Origin: Bradyrhizobium stylosanthis
GTDB lineage: Bacteria; Pseudomonadota; Alphaproteobacteria; Rhizobiales; Xanthobacteraceae
Assembly (NCBI RefSeq): GCF_001641335.1
Contig: NZ_LVEM01000002.1
Location: 909,663 to 973,662, forward strand
Reading direction: 5' to 3'
DNA: 64,000 nt
Positions 42,683 through 51,115 of this stretch are shown here, piece by piece. The notes under the pieces were generated by a model. It saw only the letters and a program-made list of their open reading frames with translations. It did not search any database and was not told the DNA's origin. Every line of letters starts with the position of its first letter. Within the stretch, counting starts at the first letter, position 1. Made by a program: the position numbers and the translations under genes.

Positions 42683-45319
42683 ATGTCGCTGAAGGCCCAC
42701 CCCTCGACGAACCCGCGCCCACGGCTTACCTGTGATGCCGTGCCGCCCCGCATCCTCAAAACCCCGGCCGAGCCGGCCGCACTGCTGCTGCCCGTCCGCT
42801 TCCAGAAATGGTTCGCAGGCCGCGGCTGGGCGCCGCGTGAGCATCAGCTCGCGCTGCTGGAAAAGGCGCGCGAAGACCGCTCCGCATTGCTGATCGCGCC
42901 GACCGGCGCCGGCAAGACGCTGGCCGGATTTCTGCCGACGCTCGTGGAACTGTCGGCGCAGCCGGCCGAACGCAGCGAGGGTACGAAGAAAAACCTCGTC
43001 TCCACCGGTCGCTCCGTGCAGCGCAGCGGCGGTCTCCACACCCTCTATATCTCGCCGCTGAAAGCGCTCGCCGTCGACATCGCGCGCAATCTCGAGCGTC
43101 CCATCGCCGAGATGGGATTGCCGATCAAGGTCGAGACCCGCACCGGCGACACGCCGGTGTCGCGGCGCCAGCGCCAGCGGCGCTATCCGCCTGATATCCT
43201 GCTGACGACGCCGGAGCAGCTCGCGCTGCTGCTGTCCTCCGACGATGCACCGTTCCTGTTCTCCTCCCTGAGGCGCATCGTGCTCGACGAGCTGCACGCG
43301 CTGGTGACCTCCAAGCGCGGCGACCTGCTCTCGCTCGGCCTTGCCCGGCTGTGGCGTCTTGCGCCGCAGGTGCGCGCGATCGGCCTGTCGGCGACGGTGG
43401 CCGAACCGGACCAGCTCGCGCGCTTCCTGGTGCCGCAACCCGGCGGCAATGAAGCCGCCGCCGACATCGTCATTGCCGGCGGCGCAGCGCCGCCGCAGGT
43501 CGAGATGCTCGACACGAGCGAGCGGCTGCCCTGGGCCGGGCACAGCGCGCGCCACGCGCTGGCCGAAGTCTACGAGCTGATCAAGCAGAACAAGACCACG
43601 CTCGTCTTCGTCAACACCCGCAGCCAGGCCGAGATGCTGTTCCAGGATCTTTGGCGCATCAACGAGGACGGCCTCGCCATCGCGCTGCATCACGGCTCGC
43701 TCGACGTCGCCCAGCGCCGCAAGGTCGAGGAGGCCATGTCGGCGGGGCGATTGCGTGGCGTGGTCTGCACGTCCTCGCTCGATCTCGGCATCGACTGGGG
43801 CGATGTCGATCTCGTCGTCAATATCGGCGCCCCCAAGGGATCCTCGCGCCTGATGCAGCGGATCGGCCGCGCCAACCACCGCCTCGACGAGGCCTCGCGC
43901 GCGGTGCTGGTGCCGGCGAACCGCTTCGAGGTGCTGGAATGCCGCGCGGCGATCGACGCCATCGCCGAGAATGCGCAGGATACTCCGCCCTTGCGGACCG
44001 GTGCGCTCGACGTCCTCGCCCAGCACGTGCTCGGCCGCGCCTGCGGCGAGCCGTTCCTCAGTGATGAACTCTATGAGGAAGTGCTCACGGCGGCGCCTTA
44101 CTCAAATCTTGCGCGGCAGGACTTCGACGACGTCGTCGATTTCGTCGCCACCGGCGGCTACGCGCTGAAGACCTACGAACGCTTCGCCCGCATCAAGCAG
44201 GACAAGCAGGGCCGCTGGCGCGTCGCCAATCCGAAGGTGCGGCAGAGCTATCGCCTCAATGTCGGCACCATCGTCGAGGAGCCGATGCTGAAGGTGCGGC
44301 TGGTGCGCGGCCGCTCCACCGGCAGCGGCTCGACCGGCCCCATCGCCCGCGGCGGCCGCGTGCTCGGCGAGATCGAGGAATATTTCATCGAAGGCCTGAC
44401 CGCCGGCGATACTTTTGTCTTTGGCGGCGAGGTGGTGCGCTACGAAGCCTTGGCCGAGGACCAGGTCTACGTCTCCCGCGCCAACGACAAGGACCCGAAA
44501 GTGCCGTCCTATATGGGCGGCAAGTTTCCGCTCTCGACCTATCTCGCCGAGCGCGTGCGCCGCATCCTCGATGACAAGCGCGCCTGGAATGCGCTGCCCG
44601 AGCAGGTGCGCGACTGGCTGTCGCTGCAAAAGGACGTCAGCAGAGTGCCCGGCGTGCGCGAGCTGCTGGTCGAGACATTTCCTCGCGGCAACAAGCATTA
44701 CCTCATCTGCTATCCCTTCGAAGGCCGCCTCGCGCACCAGACGCTGGGCATGCTGCTGACGCGGCGGCTGGAGCGCGCCCGCGCTCGGCCGCTCGGCTTC
44801 GTTGCCAATGAATATGCGGTGGCGATCTGGGGGCTCGGCGATGCCTCCTCCATGATCCGCCATGGCGAACTCGATCTCGACACGCTGTTCAATCCGGACA
44901 TGCTCGGCGACGATCTCGAAGCCTGGCTCGCCGAATCCGCGCTGATGAAGCGCACGTTTCGTAATTGTGCGCTGATTTCAGGCCTGATCGAGCGCCGTTT
45001 CACCAGCGAGGACAAGAGCCGCAGGCAGGTGCTGTTCTCGACCGACCTCGTCTACGACGTGCTGCGAAAGCACCAGGCCGACCATGTCCTGCTGCGCGCC
45101 GCGCGCGCCGATGCCGCCACCGGCCTGCTGGATCTGCGCCGCCTCAGCGACATGCTGATGCGCATCCAGGGCCGCATCACCCATCGGGAACTCGACCACG
45201 TCTCGCCGCTCGCCGTCCCCGTGATGCTGGAAATCGGCCGCGAGTCAGTCTATGGCGAAGCTGCAGACGAGCTTTTGGCGGAAGCCGCCGACGAGCTGGT
45301 CAAAGAGGCGATGTCGTAG
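42683..45319 (+). CDS. Ligase-associated DEXH-box DNA helicase (Lhr-core type)
   Basis: An 878-residue superfamily 2 helicase. Walker A is LLIAPTGAGKTLAGFLPTLV, the DEVH-like box is VLDELHAL, motif III is IGLSATVAEPDQ, and motif VI is LMQRIGRANHR. The remaining half is the Lhr-type winged-helix and beta-barrel region. An unusual polar insertion of about 20 residues (ERSEGTKKNLVSTGRSVQRS) separates motif I from the SPLKALAVD motif. It matches the ligase-associated helicase family (TIGR04121 from memory). ATG 42683 follows cggagatgc; GTG 42740 is a possible shorter start. Confidence 0.94.
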   Translation: MSLKAHPSTNPRPRLTCDAVPPRILKTPAEPAALLLPVRFQKWFAGRGWAPREHQLALLEKAREDRSALLIAPTGAGKTLAGFLPTLVELSAQPAERSEGTKKNLVSTGRSVQRSGGLHTLYISPLKALAVDIARNLERPIAEMGLPIKVETRTGDTPVSRRQRQRRYPPDILLTTPEQLALLLSSDDAPFLFSSLRRIVLDELHALVTSKRGDLLSLGLARLWRLAPQVRAIGLSATVAEPDQLARFLVPQPGGNEAAADIVIAGGAAPPQVEMLDTSERLPWAGHSARHALAEVYELIKQNKTTLVFVNTRSQAEMLFQDLWRINEDGLAIALHHGSLDVAQRRKVEEAMSAGRLRGVVCTSSLDLGIDWGDVDLVVNIGAPKGSSRLMQRIGRANHRLDEASRAVLVPANRFEVLECRAAIDAIAENAQDTPPLRTGALDVLAQHVLGRACGEPFLSDELYEEVLTAAPYSNLARQDFDDVVDFVATGGYALKTYERFARIKQDKQGRWRVANPKVRQSYRLNVGTIVEEPMLKVRLVRGRSTGSGSTGPIARGGRVLGEIEEYFIEGLTAGDTFVFGGEVVRYEALAEDQVYVSRANDKDPKVPSYMGGKFPLSTYLAERVRRILDDKRAWNALPEQVRDWLSLQKDVSRVPGVRELLVETFPRGNKHYLICYPFEGRLAHQTLGMLLTRRLERARARPLGFVANEYAVAIWGLGDASSMIRHGELDLDTLFNPDMLGDDLEAWLAESALMKRTFRNCALISGLIERRFTSEDKSRRQVLFSTDLVYDVLRKHQADHVLLRAARADAATGLLDLRRLSDMLMRIQGRITHRELDHVSPLAVPVMLEIGRESVYGEAADELLAEAADELVKEAMS

Positions 45320-45356
45320 AGAATTTGCCAGTGAGGCGCGCAAACCCATCCCCATC

Positions 45357-45475
45357 GTCATGCCCGGGCTTGACCCGGGCATCCACGTCTTTCTTGCGGA
45401 GCCAAGAACGTGGATGGCCGGGCATAGGCGAGCGGAAGCGACGCCGTTCTTCGAACGGCTGCGCCCGGCCATGAC
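45357..45475. repeat. Intergenic repeat, 'gtcatgcccgggcttgac' family, extended form
   Basis: Arms gtcatgcccgggcttgacc and cggccatgac with inner atccacgtct/acgtggat and an additional internal arm pair (gacgccgttcttcgaacgg). Its right end includes the ATG used as the pdeM start at 45471. Confidence 0.88.
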
Positions 45476-46169
45476 GGAGAATGTTGCTCTATCGATTACG
45501 TCAACGCTGGCACTGGACATCGCCGGCGTGTCGCTCCACACCGATCTCTCCGGCGCGCTGTTCTGGGAAGAGCAGCGCCTGCTGATCGTCTCTGATCTGC
45601 ATCTGGAGAAAGGCTCCAGCTTCGCCACGCGCGGCGTGCTGCTGCCGCCTTACGACACGCTGGCGACGCTCAGCCGCCTCGCTGCTGTCATCTCCCGCCA
45701 TGACCCGCGTACCGTCATCGCCCTCGGCGACAGCTTTCACGACCGCACTGCGCACGAGCGCCTCTCGGCGGAGGATCGCGACGCCGTGGCGGCACTCCAG
45801 ACCGGCCGCGACTGGATCTGGATCTCGGGCAATCACGATCCGATGCTGCCGCGCGATCTCGGCGGCACCATCGCCGACGAAGTCGCTATTGGACCGATCA
45901 CCTTCCGCCACGAGCCGACGGGCGCGCAGGGCGAGATCGCCGGCCATCTGCATCCCAAGGCCCGCGTCTCCGCGCGCGGCCGTTCCATGGAACGCCGCTG
46001 CTTCGCCAGCGACGGGATGCGCGCCGTGATGCCCGCCTTCGGCGCCTATGCCGGCGGCCTCAGCATCCGCGACGCCGCGTTCGCGAAGATCTTTCCGAAG
46101 AACGGCTTTGTGGCGCATCTCCTCGGCGACCGCCGCGTGCATGCGATTGCCGCGTCGCGGTGTTATTGA
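45471..46169 (+). CDS. pdeM: Ligase-associated DNA damage response metallophosphoesterase PdeM
   Basis: A 232-residue calcineurin-like phosphoesterase. Metal-binding motifs are LLIVSDLHLEKGSSFATRG, VIALGDSFHDRTAHERL, WIWISGNHDPML and GEIAGHLHPKARVS. It is the fourth member of the ligase-associated repair set (TIGR04123 from memory) and is probably a Mn-dependent DNA phosphoesterase. The next start would remove the first strand, so ATG 45471 is chosen even though that ATG belongs to the end of an intergenic repeat. It is 151 bp downstream of the helicase gene on the same strand. Confidence 0.93.
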   Translation: MTENVALSITSTLALDIAGVSLHTDLSGALFWEEQRLLIVSDLHLEKGSSFATRGVLLPPYDTLATLSRLAAVISRHDPRTVIALGDSFHDRTAHERLSAEDRDAVAALQTGRDWIWISGNHDPMLPRDLGGTIADEVAIGPITFRHEPTGAQGEIAGHLHPKARVSARGRSMERRCFASDGMRAVMPAFGAYAGGLSIRDAAFAKIFPKNGFVAHLLGDRRVHAIAASRCY

Positions 46170-46180
46170 GGCGCGCTCCC

Positions 46181-46254
46181 GTAGGGTGGGCAAAGCGTAG
46201 CGTGCCCACGATCTGTTACGTGGGCACGGCTCTGCGCGCCTTTGCCCACCCTAC
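46181..46254. repeat. Intergenic repeat, 'gtagggtgggcaaag' family
   Basis: Inverted arms gtagggtgggcaaagcg and cctttgcccaccctac with inner cgtgcccacg/cgtgggcacg, between the convergent pdeM and LysR genes. Probably also acts as a terminator. Confidence 0.88.
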
Positions 46255-46263
46255 GTACCCCCG

Positions 46264-47127
46264 TCACGCCGCCTTCGCCTGCACGTCCTCGCAGAACTCC
46301 GCGAGCCGGTCCGCCAGCCGCAGCGTCGCCGGGCTCGCGCCGGGCGAGGCCATCAGCGCGACTTCCGTCTTGTTGATCGGCGCAAAGCCGTCCTTCGCCG
46401 TCAGCACCCGATGGTCGGACTGGATCGACATCTCCGACAAGATGCTCAAGCCCATGCCGGCGGCGACCGCGGCCTGGATGCCGGCGAGGCTCGACGACGA
46501 ATAGGCCATGTGCCAGGCGCGCCCGGCGCTTTCAAGCGCGTGGATGGCGCCGGCGCGATAAAGGCAGCCGAGCGGAAAGCCGATCAGCGGCACCGAGGCG
46601 GCGTCGAAATCGACCGGATGGCTCTTGCTGGTGACCCAGTGCACCCGTTCCGGCCACACCGCGATCGCGCCCTTCTCGCCGGCCGCGCGCTTGAACAGCG
46701 CAAGGTCGAGCTCGCCGCGTTCGAGATCGCGCGCGAGGTTCTTGCTCTGGTCGGCGCGCACGTCCATGCGCAGGCCCGGATGCGAGCGCGCGAACGTGCC
46801 GAGCAGCTTTGCGAGGCGATAGGCGGCAAAGTCCTCGGGAATGCCGAGCCGGATCGCGCCTTCGCCGCCGGGCTCGCGCAGGACGTCGCGGGCTTCCTCG
46901 GCAAGCGACAGCAGCCGCCGCGCATAGGACAACAGCCGCTCGCCGGCCTCGGTCGGGCGCACATCCTTGCCGTCGCGGTGCAGCAGCACCTGGCCGACAT
47001 CCTCCTCCAGCCGCTTGATCTGCTGGCTCACGGTCGATTGCGTGCGGTGGACGCGCTCGCTGGCGCGGGTGAAGCCGCCGGCCTCGACCACCGAGACGAA
47101 GCTGCGCAGAAGCTCGAGGTCGAGCAT
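46264..47127 (-). CDS. LysR family transcriptional regulator
   Basis: A 287-residue LysR-type regulator. The N-terminal HTH is LLRSFVSVVEAGGFTRASER with HRTQSTVSQQIKRLEEDVGQ, followed by the two-lobed effector domain starting EGAIRLGIPEDFAAYRLAKL. It is divergently transcribed from the EamA transporter gene, the usual arrangement where LysR controls the neighbour. Regulation is probably through the A+T-rich site at 47163-47174. Confidence 0.93.
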   Translation of the reverse strand: MLDLELLRSFVSVVEAGGFTRASERVHRTQSTVSQQIKRLEEDVGQVLLHRDGKDVRPTEAGERLLSYARRLLSLAEEARDVLREPGGEGAIRLGIPEDFAAYRLAKLLGTFARSHPGLRMDVRADQSKNLARDLERGELDLALFKRAAGEKGAIAVWPERVHWVTSKSHPVDFDAASVPLIGFPLGCLYRAGAIHALESAGRAWHMAYSSSSLAGIQAAVAAGMGLSILSEMSIQSDHRVLTAKDGFAPINKTEVALMASPGASPATLRLADRLAEFCEDVQAKAA

Positions 47128-47162
47128 GTCCGGCCTCCATTCATAAATCCACTGGACGGCAG

Positions 47163-47174
47163 TTAATCATTTAA
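47163..47174. promoter_or_regulatory. Candidate LysR-binding A+T-rich palindrome
   Basis: TTAATCATTTAA, with TTAA at each end, is the most A+T-rich spot in the 98-bp gap between the divergent LysR and EamA genes, where a T-N11-A type site is expected. Function is inferred from position. Confidence 0.4.
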
Positions 47175-47225
47175 TTTCCAAATGGCAAGCGGCGTCCTTA
47201 GATCGAGGGTCAGGAGAATGCCCGC

Positions 47226-48137
47226 ATGTCCCTCGCCACCTCGATTCCCGCCCCCCGCAGCCGTTTCAACACGCTGCCGCTCGCCATCGGCCTGTTCTGC
47301 CTGCTCTGGAGCTATGCCTTCGTCGCCGGCAAGATCGGCGTCACTCATTGCCCGCCGCTGATCCTGCTCGCCGCGCGCTTCTCGCTCGCGGGCATTCTGA
47401 TCCTGGGTGCAACGCTCGTCCGCGGCGAGGGCTGGTCGCTGTCCTGGCGCGATGCCGTGGTCTTTGCGGTGCTCGGCATCGCCAACAACGCGCTCTATCT
47501 CGGGCTCGGCTACACCGGCCTCCAATCCGTCTCCGCCGGCCTCGGCGGCCTGATCGTCTCGGCCAATCCGGTGTTCACGGCGGCGCTCGCCGCGCTTCTG
47601 CTTGGCGAGGGCATGACCTGGCGCAAGGCGAGCGGACTGCTGCTCGGTGTCATCGGCGTCACCGCGATCGTCTGGCATCGCCTGTCGGTCGGCACCGACA
47701 GCCTGGACGGCATCGTCTTCACGCTGGCCTCGCTCGCCTCGATCGTCGCCGGCACCATCCTGTTCAAGCTGCTCGCGCCGAAGGGATCCTTGTGGGTCGG
47801 CAACGGCGTGCAGAACCTCGCCGCCGGCATCGTGCTGACGCCGGTCGCGTTCACCTTTGCCGATATCCACGCGATCGACGTGACGCCCGGCCTGATCGGC
47901 GCCTTCGCGTTCCTCGTGCTCGGCGGATCGATCCTGGCCTACTGGCTCTGGTTCCATCTCCTGAAAGTGTGCGGCGCCACCGCCGCCAGCGCCTATCATT
48001 TCCTGATGCCGCCGCTCGGCATGCTGTTCGCCTACATCGTGCTCGGCGAGCGCGTCGAGGCCCGCGACCTGCTCGGCATCATTCCGGTGGCGCTCGGCAT
48101 CTATCTGGTAACGCGCCCCGCGAAGCCCGCATCGTAA
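47226..48137 (+). CDS. EamA/DMT superfamily transporter
   Basis: A 303-residue inner-membrane protein with ten helices in two EamA repeats. The first repeat shows LFCLLWSYAFVAGKIGVTHC, and the second begins near residue 155 with IVFTLASLASIVAGTILFKL, with LVLGGSILAYWLWFHLLKVC and YIVLGERVEARDLLGIIPVA. Members export amino acids, purines or other metabolites. It starts divergently from the LysR gene. The MBL gene follows 12 bp later, so the two are likely one transcript. Confidence 0.93.
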   Translation: MSLATSIPAPRSRFNTLPLAIGLFCLLWSYAFVAGKIGVTHCPPLILLAARFSLAGILILGATLVRGEGWSLSWRDAVVFAVLGIANNALYLGLGYTGLQSVSAGLGGLIVSANPVFTAALAALLLGEGMTWRKASGLLLGVIGVTAIVWHRLSVGTDSLDGIVFTLASLASIVAGTILFKLLAPKGSLWVGNGVQNLAAGIVLTPVAFTFADIHAIDVTPGLIGAFAFLVLGGSILAYWLWFHLLKVCGATAASAYHFLMPPLGMLFAYIVLGERVEARDLLGIIPVALGIYLVTRPAKPAS

Positions 48138-48149
48138 GGAGAGTTCATC

Positions 48150-48923
48150 GTGCCCATTTCCATCACCCTGATCGGCGGCCCCACGGCGCTGATCGAAATC
48201 GACGGCTTTCGGTTGCTCACCGATCCCACTTTCGATGCGCCCGGCGCCTACCAGTTGCCGCATGTGAAGCTGGAGAAGACGATCGGACCTGCGCTCAAGG
48301 CCGACGCGATCGGTCCGATCGATGCCGTGCTGCTCAGCCACGACCAGCACTCCGACAATCTCGACAATTCCGGCCGCGACTATCTGCTGAAGGCGAAGCG
48401 CGCGCTGACGACGGAAGCCGGCGCGAAGCGCCTGGGCGGCCATGTCGAAGGCCTTGCGCCCTGGGCGACGGCGCATCTGAAAGACCGTGACGGCAACACA
48501 CTGACGATCACGGCAACGCCGGCGCGTCACGGCCCGGCCGGGATCGAGCCGCTGTCGGGCGACGTCATCGGCTTCGTTGTGACCTCGAGCCGCAAGGACA
48601 CGAGTTCGGTCTATATCAGCGGCGATACCACCTGGTTCGACGGCGTCGCCGAGGTCGCGCGCCGCTTCAAGTGCGGCGTGGTGCTGCCGTTTGCCGGCGC
48701 CGCGCAGACCCGCGGGCCGTTCCATCTCACCATGGACACCAACGACACCATCGAGACCGCCCGCGCGTTTCCCGATGCGATGATCGTGCCGGTGCACACC
48801 GAAGGTTGGGCGCATTTCCGCCAGAACAGCGAGGATCTGCGCAAGACGTTTGATGTGCTGGGCTTCGGAACGCGGCTGCGGCTATTGGAGCCCGGCGTGC
48901 CGACAGTGGTGGAGGCGCCGTAG
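48150..48923 (+). CDS. MBL-fold metallohydrolase (UlaG-like)
   Basis: A 257-residue enzyme of the UlaG/L-ascorbate-lactonase-like branch of metallo-beta-lactamase proteins. It begins ISITLIGGPTALIEIDGFRL, with VLLSHDQHSDNLDNSGRDYL (HxxHxD), a TPARHGPAGIEPL metal histidine and VYISGDTTWFDGVAEVAR; the final PVHTEGWAHFRQ provides another ligand. GTG 48150 follows ggagagttc. Transcribed with the EamA exporter, it may degrade or open a lactone whose product is exported; this is a guess. Confidence 0.88.
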   Translation: MPISITLIGGPTALIEIDGFRLLTDPTFDAPGAYQLPHVKLEKTIGPALKADAIGPIDAVLLSHDQHSDNLDNSGRDYLLKAKRALTTEAGAKRLGGHVEGLAPWATAHLKDRDGNTLTITATPARHGPAGIEPLSGDVIGFVVTSSRKDTSSVYISGDTTWFDGVAEVARRFKCGVVLPFAGAAQTRGPFHLTMDTNDTIETARAFPDAMIVPVHTEGWAHFRQNSEDLRKTFDVLGFGTRLRLLEPGVPTVVEAP

Positions 48924-48953
48924 CTGCCGTCGAGGCTGGTGCGAGCCACCAGC

Positions 48954-49075
48954 GTCGTCCCGGCGAAGGCCGGGACCCATAACCACCGGCGGAAGTGATT
49001 GCGAGGACTCGGAGTTGGAGCCTCACGCAACAACTGCTCCCTGGGGGTATGGGTCCCGGCCTTCGCCGGGACGAC
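48954..49075. repeat. Intergenic repeat, 'cggcgaaggccgggacccata' family
   Basis: Arms gtcgtcccggcgaaggccg and cggccttcgccgggacgac between the convergent MBL and TIGR02186 genes, with inner gggacccata/tatgggtccc. Confidence 0.9.
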
Positions 49076-49116
49076 ATCGGAGATGTTGTTGGCGGCTTTC
49101 GTAACGAACGCCCCCC

Positions 49117-49884
49117 TCAATCCTTCCTGAACACGATCGAGGCCATCCACCCCGTCATCAGCGCCATGGCCGCGGTGGCGAGGCCGTAGATCAGGCCGTT
49201 CTGCCGCGCGGTGGTGGCGACGAACTGCTCGAAGCCGACCTTGACGATCTCGAAGGCGGTCTCGGTCTTGGTGACCAGCGCGCCGTTTGCGAACAGCTTG
49301 ATCTCGATCTCATAGGTGCCGATCGGCACCTCCGCCGGCAGCGGAATGCCGGTGCGGAACAGCGTCGGCGTCAGGAACGTCACCGCGCTCGGATCCTCGC
49401 GATAGAGCCCGCGCTGGGTGCGCAAGCGAATGAACGCGGACCGAAAAGCGTCGTTCGGCACCACGTCGGCATAGTCGCCGCTGACACGCTGGGTCAGCAG
49501 CACGTTGTTGAGCCCGATCTGCTGCCGCCGTGCGATCTCGGGCGACGTGATGGCCTCGAACGGGCGGTTGGAGAACAGCGCCAGATAGCTCGGCACCTCC
49601 AGAAACTGGCGATAATCCGTGTTGATCCAGATGCCGAACTTCCGTTCCTTGCGCCGCGTCACCATGTCGGCGCGCGGACCGATCACTGTGACGACGAGGT
49701 CGTAGGCGGTGCGGTCCGCCGGCGTCGTGGCGTCCTTCTCGACCGATCCGAACAGCACCAGCTCCTCGCCGGAATAGTTCGGCGTCACCGTGACGCGATG
49801 GTTGGAGACCGACACGATCAGCCGCTCGGCGCGTGCGACCGAGCCGAGCATCAGGACGAGAAGCGCTGCGAGGAGGACGCGCAT
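49117..49884 (-). CDS. TIGR02186-type alphaproteobacterial membrane protein
   Basis: A 255-residue exported protein anchored by a C-terminal helix (GLATAAMALMTGWMASIVF). A signal peptide (MRVLLAALLVLMLGSVARA) precedes a beta-rich extracytoplasmic domain with TPNYSGEELVLFGSV, RTAYDLVVTVIGPRADMVTR and WINTDYRQFLEVPSYLALFS. It matches the family I know as TIGR02186, restricted to alphaproteobacteria. Its start overlaps the stop of the TSUP permease by one base. The pair may form a sulfite/organosulfonate export unit. Confidence 0.9.
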   Translation of the reverse strand: MRVLLAALLVLMLGSVARAERLIVSVSNHRVTVTPNYSGEELVLFGSVEKDATTPADRTAYDLVVTVIGPRADMVTRRKERKFGIWINTDYRQFLEVPSYLALFSNRPFEAITSPEIARRQQIGLNNVLLTQRVSGDYADVVPNDAFRSAFIRLRTQRGLYREDPSAVTFLTPTLFRTGIPLPAEVPIGTYEIEIKLFANGALVTKTETAFEIVKVGFEQFVATTARQNGLIYGLATAAMALMTGWMASIVFRKD

Positions 49885-50801
49885 CAGCTGCTCACCCCCA
49901 GCTCGCGGATGGTGAAGAGATCGGTAGGCTGGATCACCAGCTCGATGGCAAAGCGGATGCCGACCGAGAGGATGAGCAGGCCCAGCAGCAGCCGCAGCTG
50001 CTCGCCGCGGATCTTCTGGCCGGCACGGGCCCCGAACTGCGCGCCGGTGACGCCGCCGACCATCAGGATCAGCGCCAGCACGGCATCGACGAGGTGATTG
50101 GTCACCGCATGCAGCATGGTCGCGACCAGCATGGTGACGAGGGTGAGGACCATCGAGGTCCCGATCACCGTCGAGGTCGGCACCCGCAGCACGTAGATCA
50201 TGATCGGCACGAGGATGAAGCCGCCGCCGATGCCCATGATGGCGCCGATGAAGCCGATCACGATGCCGACGATCACCACGGGAATCACGGAGAGATAGAT
50301 CTTCGAGCGCTTGAACCGCATCTTCAGCGGCAGGCCGTGGATCCAGTTATGCGTGCGCCGCGGCGCCACCGCGCCGCGGCGGGTCCGCATCAACGCGCGC
50401 AGGCCCTCGGAGAACATCAGGCTGCCGACGGTTGTGAGCAGCACGACGTACGACAGCGCGATCATCAGGTCGAGCTGGCCGAGCGCGCGAAGCTGCGTGA
50501 AGGCCCAGACGCCGAGCGCTGTCCCGGTCACGCCGCCGCATAGAAGGACACTCGCCAGCGCCGGATCGATCGCGCGCCGCCGCCAGTAGGAGAGGGCGCC
50601 CGAAAACGAGGAGGCCGCGATGTGGCTCGCGACGGAGGCGACCGCGACCGCCGGCGTGATGCCGATGAAGATCAAGAGCGGCGTCATCAGGAAGCCGCCG
50701 CCGATGCCGAACATGCCGGAGACGAAGCCCACGGCCGCGCCCATCGCCAGCACCAGGAAGACGTTGACCGGGAGATCGGCGATCGGAAGGTAAAGCTGCA
50801 T
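49884..50801 (-). CDS. TSUP family sulfite/sulfonate exporter (TauE/SafE)
   Basis: A 305-residue inner-membrane permease with about eight helices. It shows the duplicated TauE/SafE motif GFVSGMFGIGGGFLMTPLLI and GFIGAIMGIGGGFILVPIMI. TSUP proteins move sulfite, sulfoacetate or related anions. A basic loop (RTRRGAVAPRRTHN) lies between halves. It overlaps the TIGR02186 gene by a single base (TGATG), a conserved alphaproteobacterial pair. Substrate is inferred from the family. Confidence 0.93.
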   Translation of the reverse strand: MQLYLPIADLPVNVFLVLAMGAAVGFVSGMFGIGGGFLMTPLLIFIGITPAVAVASVASHIAASSFSGALSYWRRRAIDPALASVLLCGGVTGTALGVWAFTQLRALGQLDLMIALSYVVLLTTVGSLMFSEGLRALMRTRRGAVAPRRTHNWIHGLPLKMRFKRSKIYLSVIPVVIVGIVIGFIGAIMGIGGGFILVPIMIYVLRVPTSTVIGTSMVLTLVTMLVATMLHAVTNHLVDAVLALILMVGGVTGAQFGARAGQKIRGEQLRLLLGLLILSVGIRFAIELVIQPTDLFTIRELGVSS

Positions 50802-51115
50802 TGAACCTGCGCACCGGCGAGACGGATCGACGAACGCGGAATGCTCGCGGAAAGAACGGAACGATTGCCGCGTCCCTCAATAGCGGAATTTGCGGGCGGG
50901 AGGGACCAGGAATTTTGGGCGTGGTGAATGAGTGCGAGTGTGATCCAGGCGCGGTAGCGCCCCAACGTCGTCCTGGCGAAAGCCAGGACCCATTACCCCG
51001 ACTGCTTGTTGTTGCGGCAAGCTGTAGCTATGGCGTCCTTCAACAACGACTGACTGTGGTAATGGGTCCTGGCTTTCGCCAGGACGACCCAGTCAGAGGC
51101 AGTTGAGCGACACTC
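50802..51115. other. Intergenic region upstream of the TSUP gene
   Basis: 314 bp without a gene. It contains the promoter side of the TSUP operon and a repeat at 50967-51087; the rest shows nothing recognisable. Confidence 0.6.
50967..51087. repeat. Intergenic repeat, variant of the 'ggcgaaggccgggaccca' family
   Basis: Arms gtcgtcctggcgaaagcca and tggctttcgccaggacgac with inner aggacccattacc/ggtaatgggtcct. Paired changes in both arms keep the stem, which suggests the folded structure matters. Confidence 0.9.

Noticed and set aside
45252..45470. Upstream extension of PdeM from 45252
   Set aside because: It overlaps the helicase 3' end in another frame and reads through the intergenic repeat; the PdeM domain begins after 45471.
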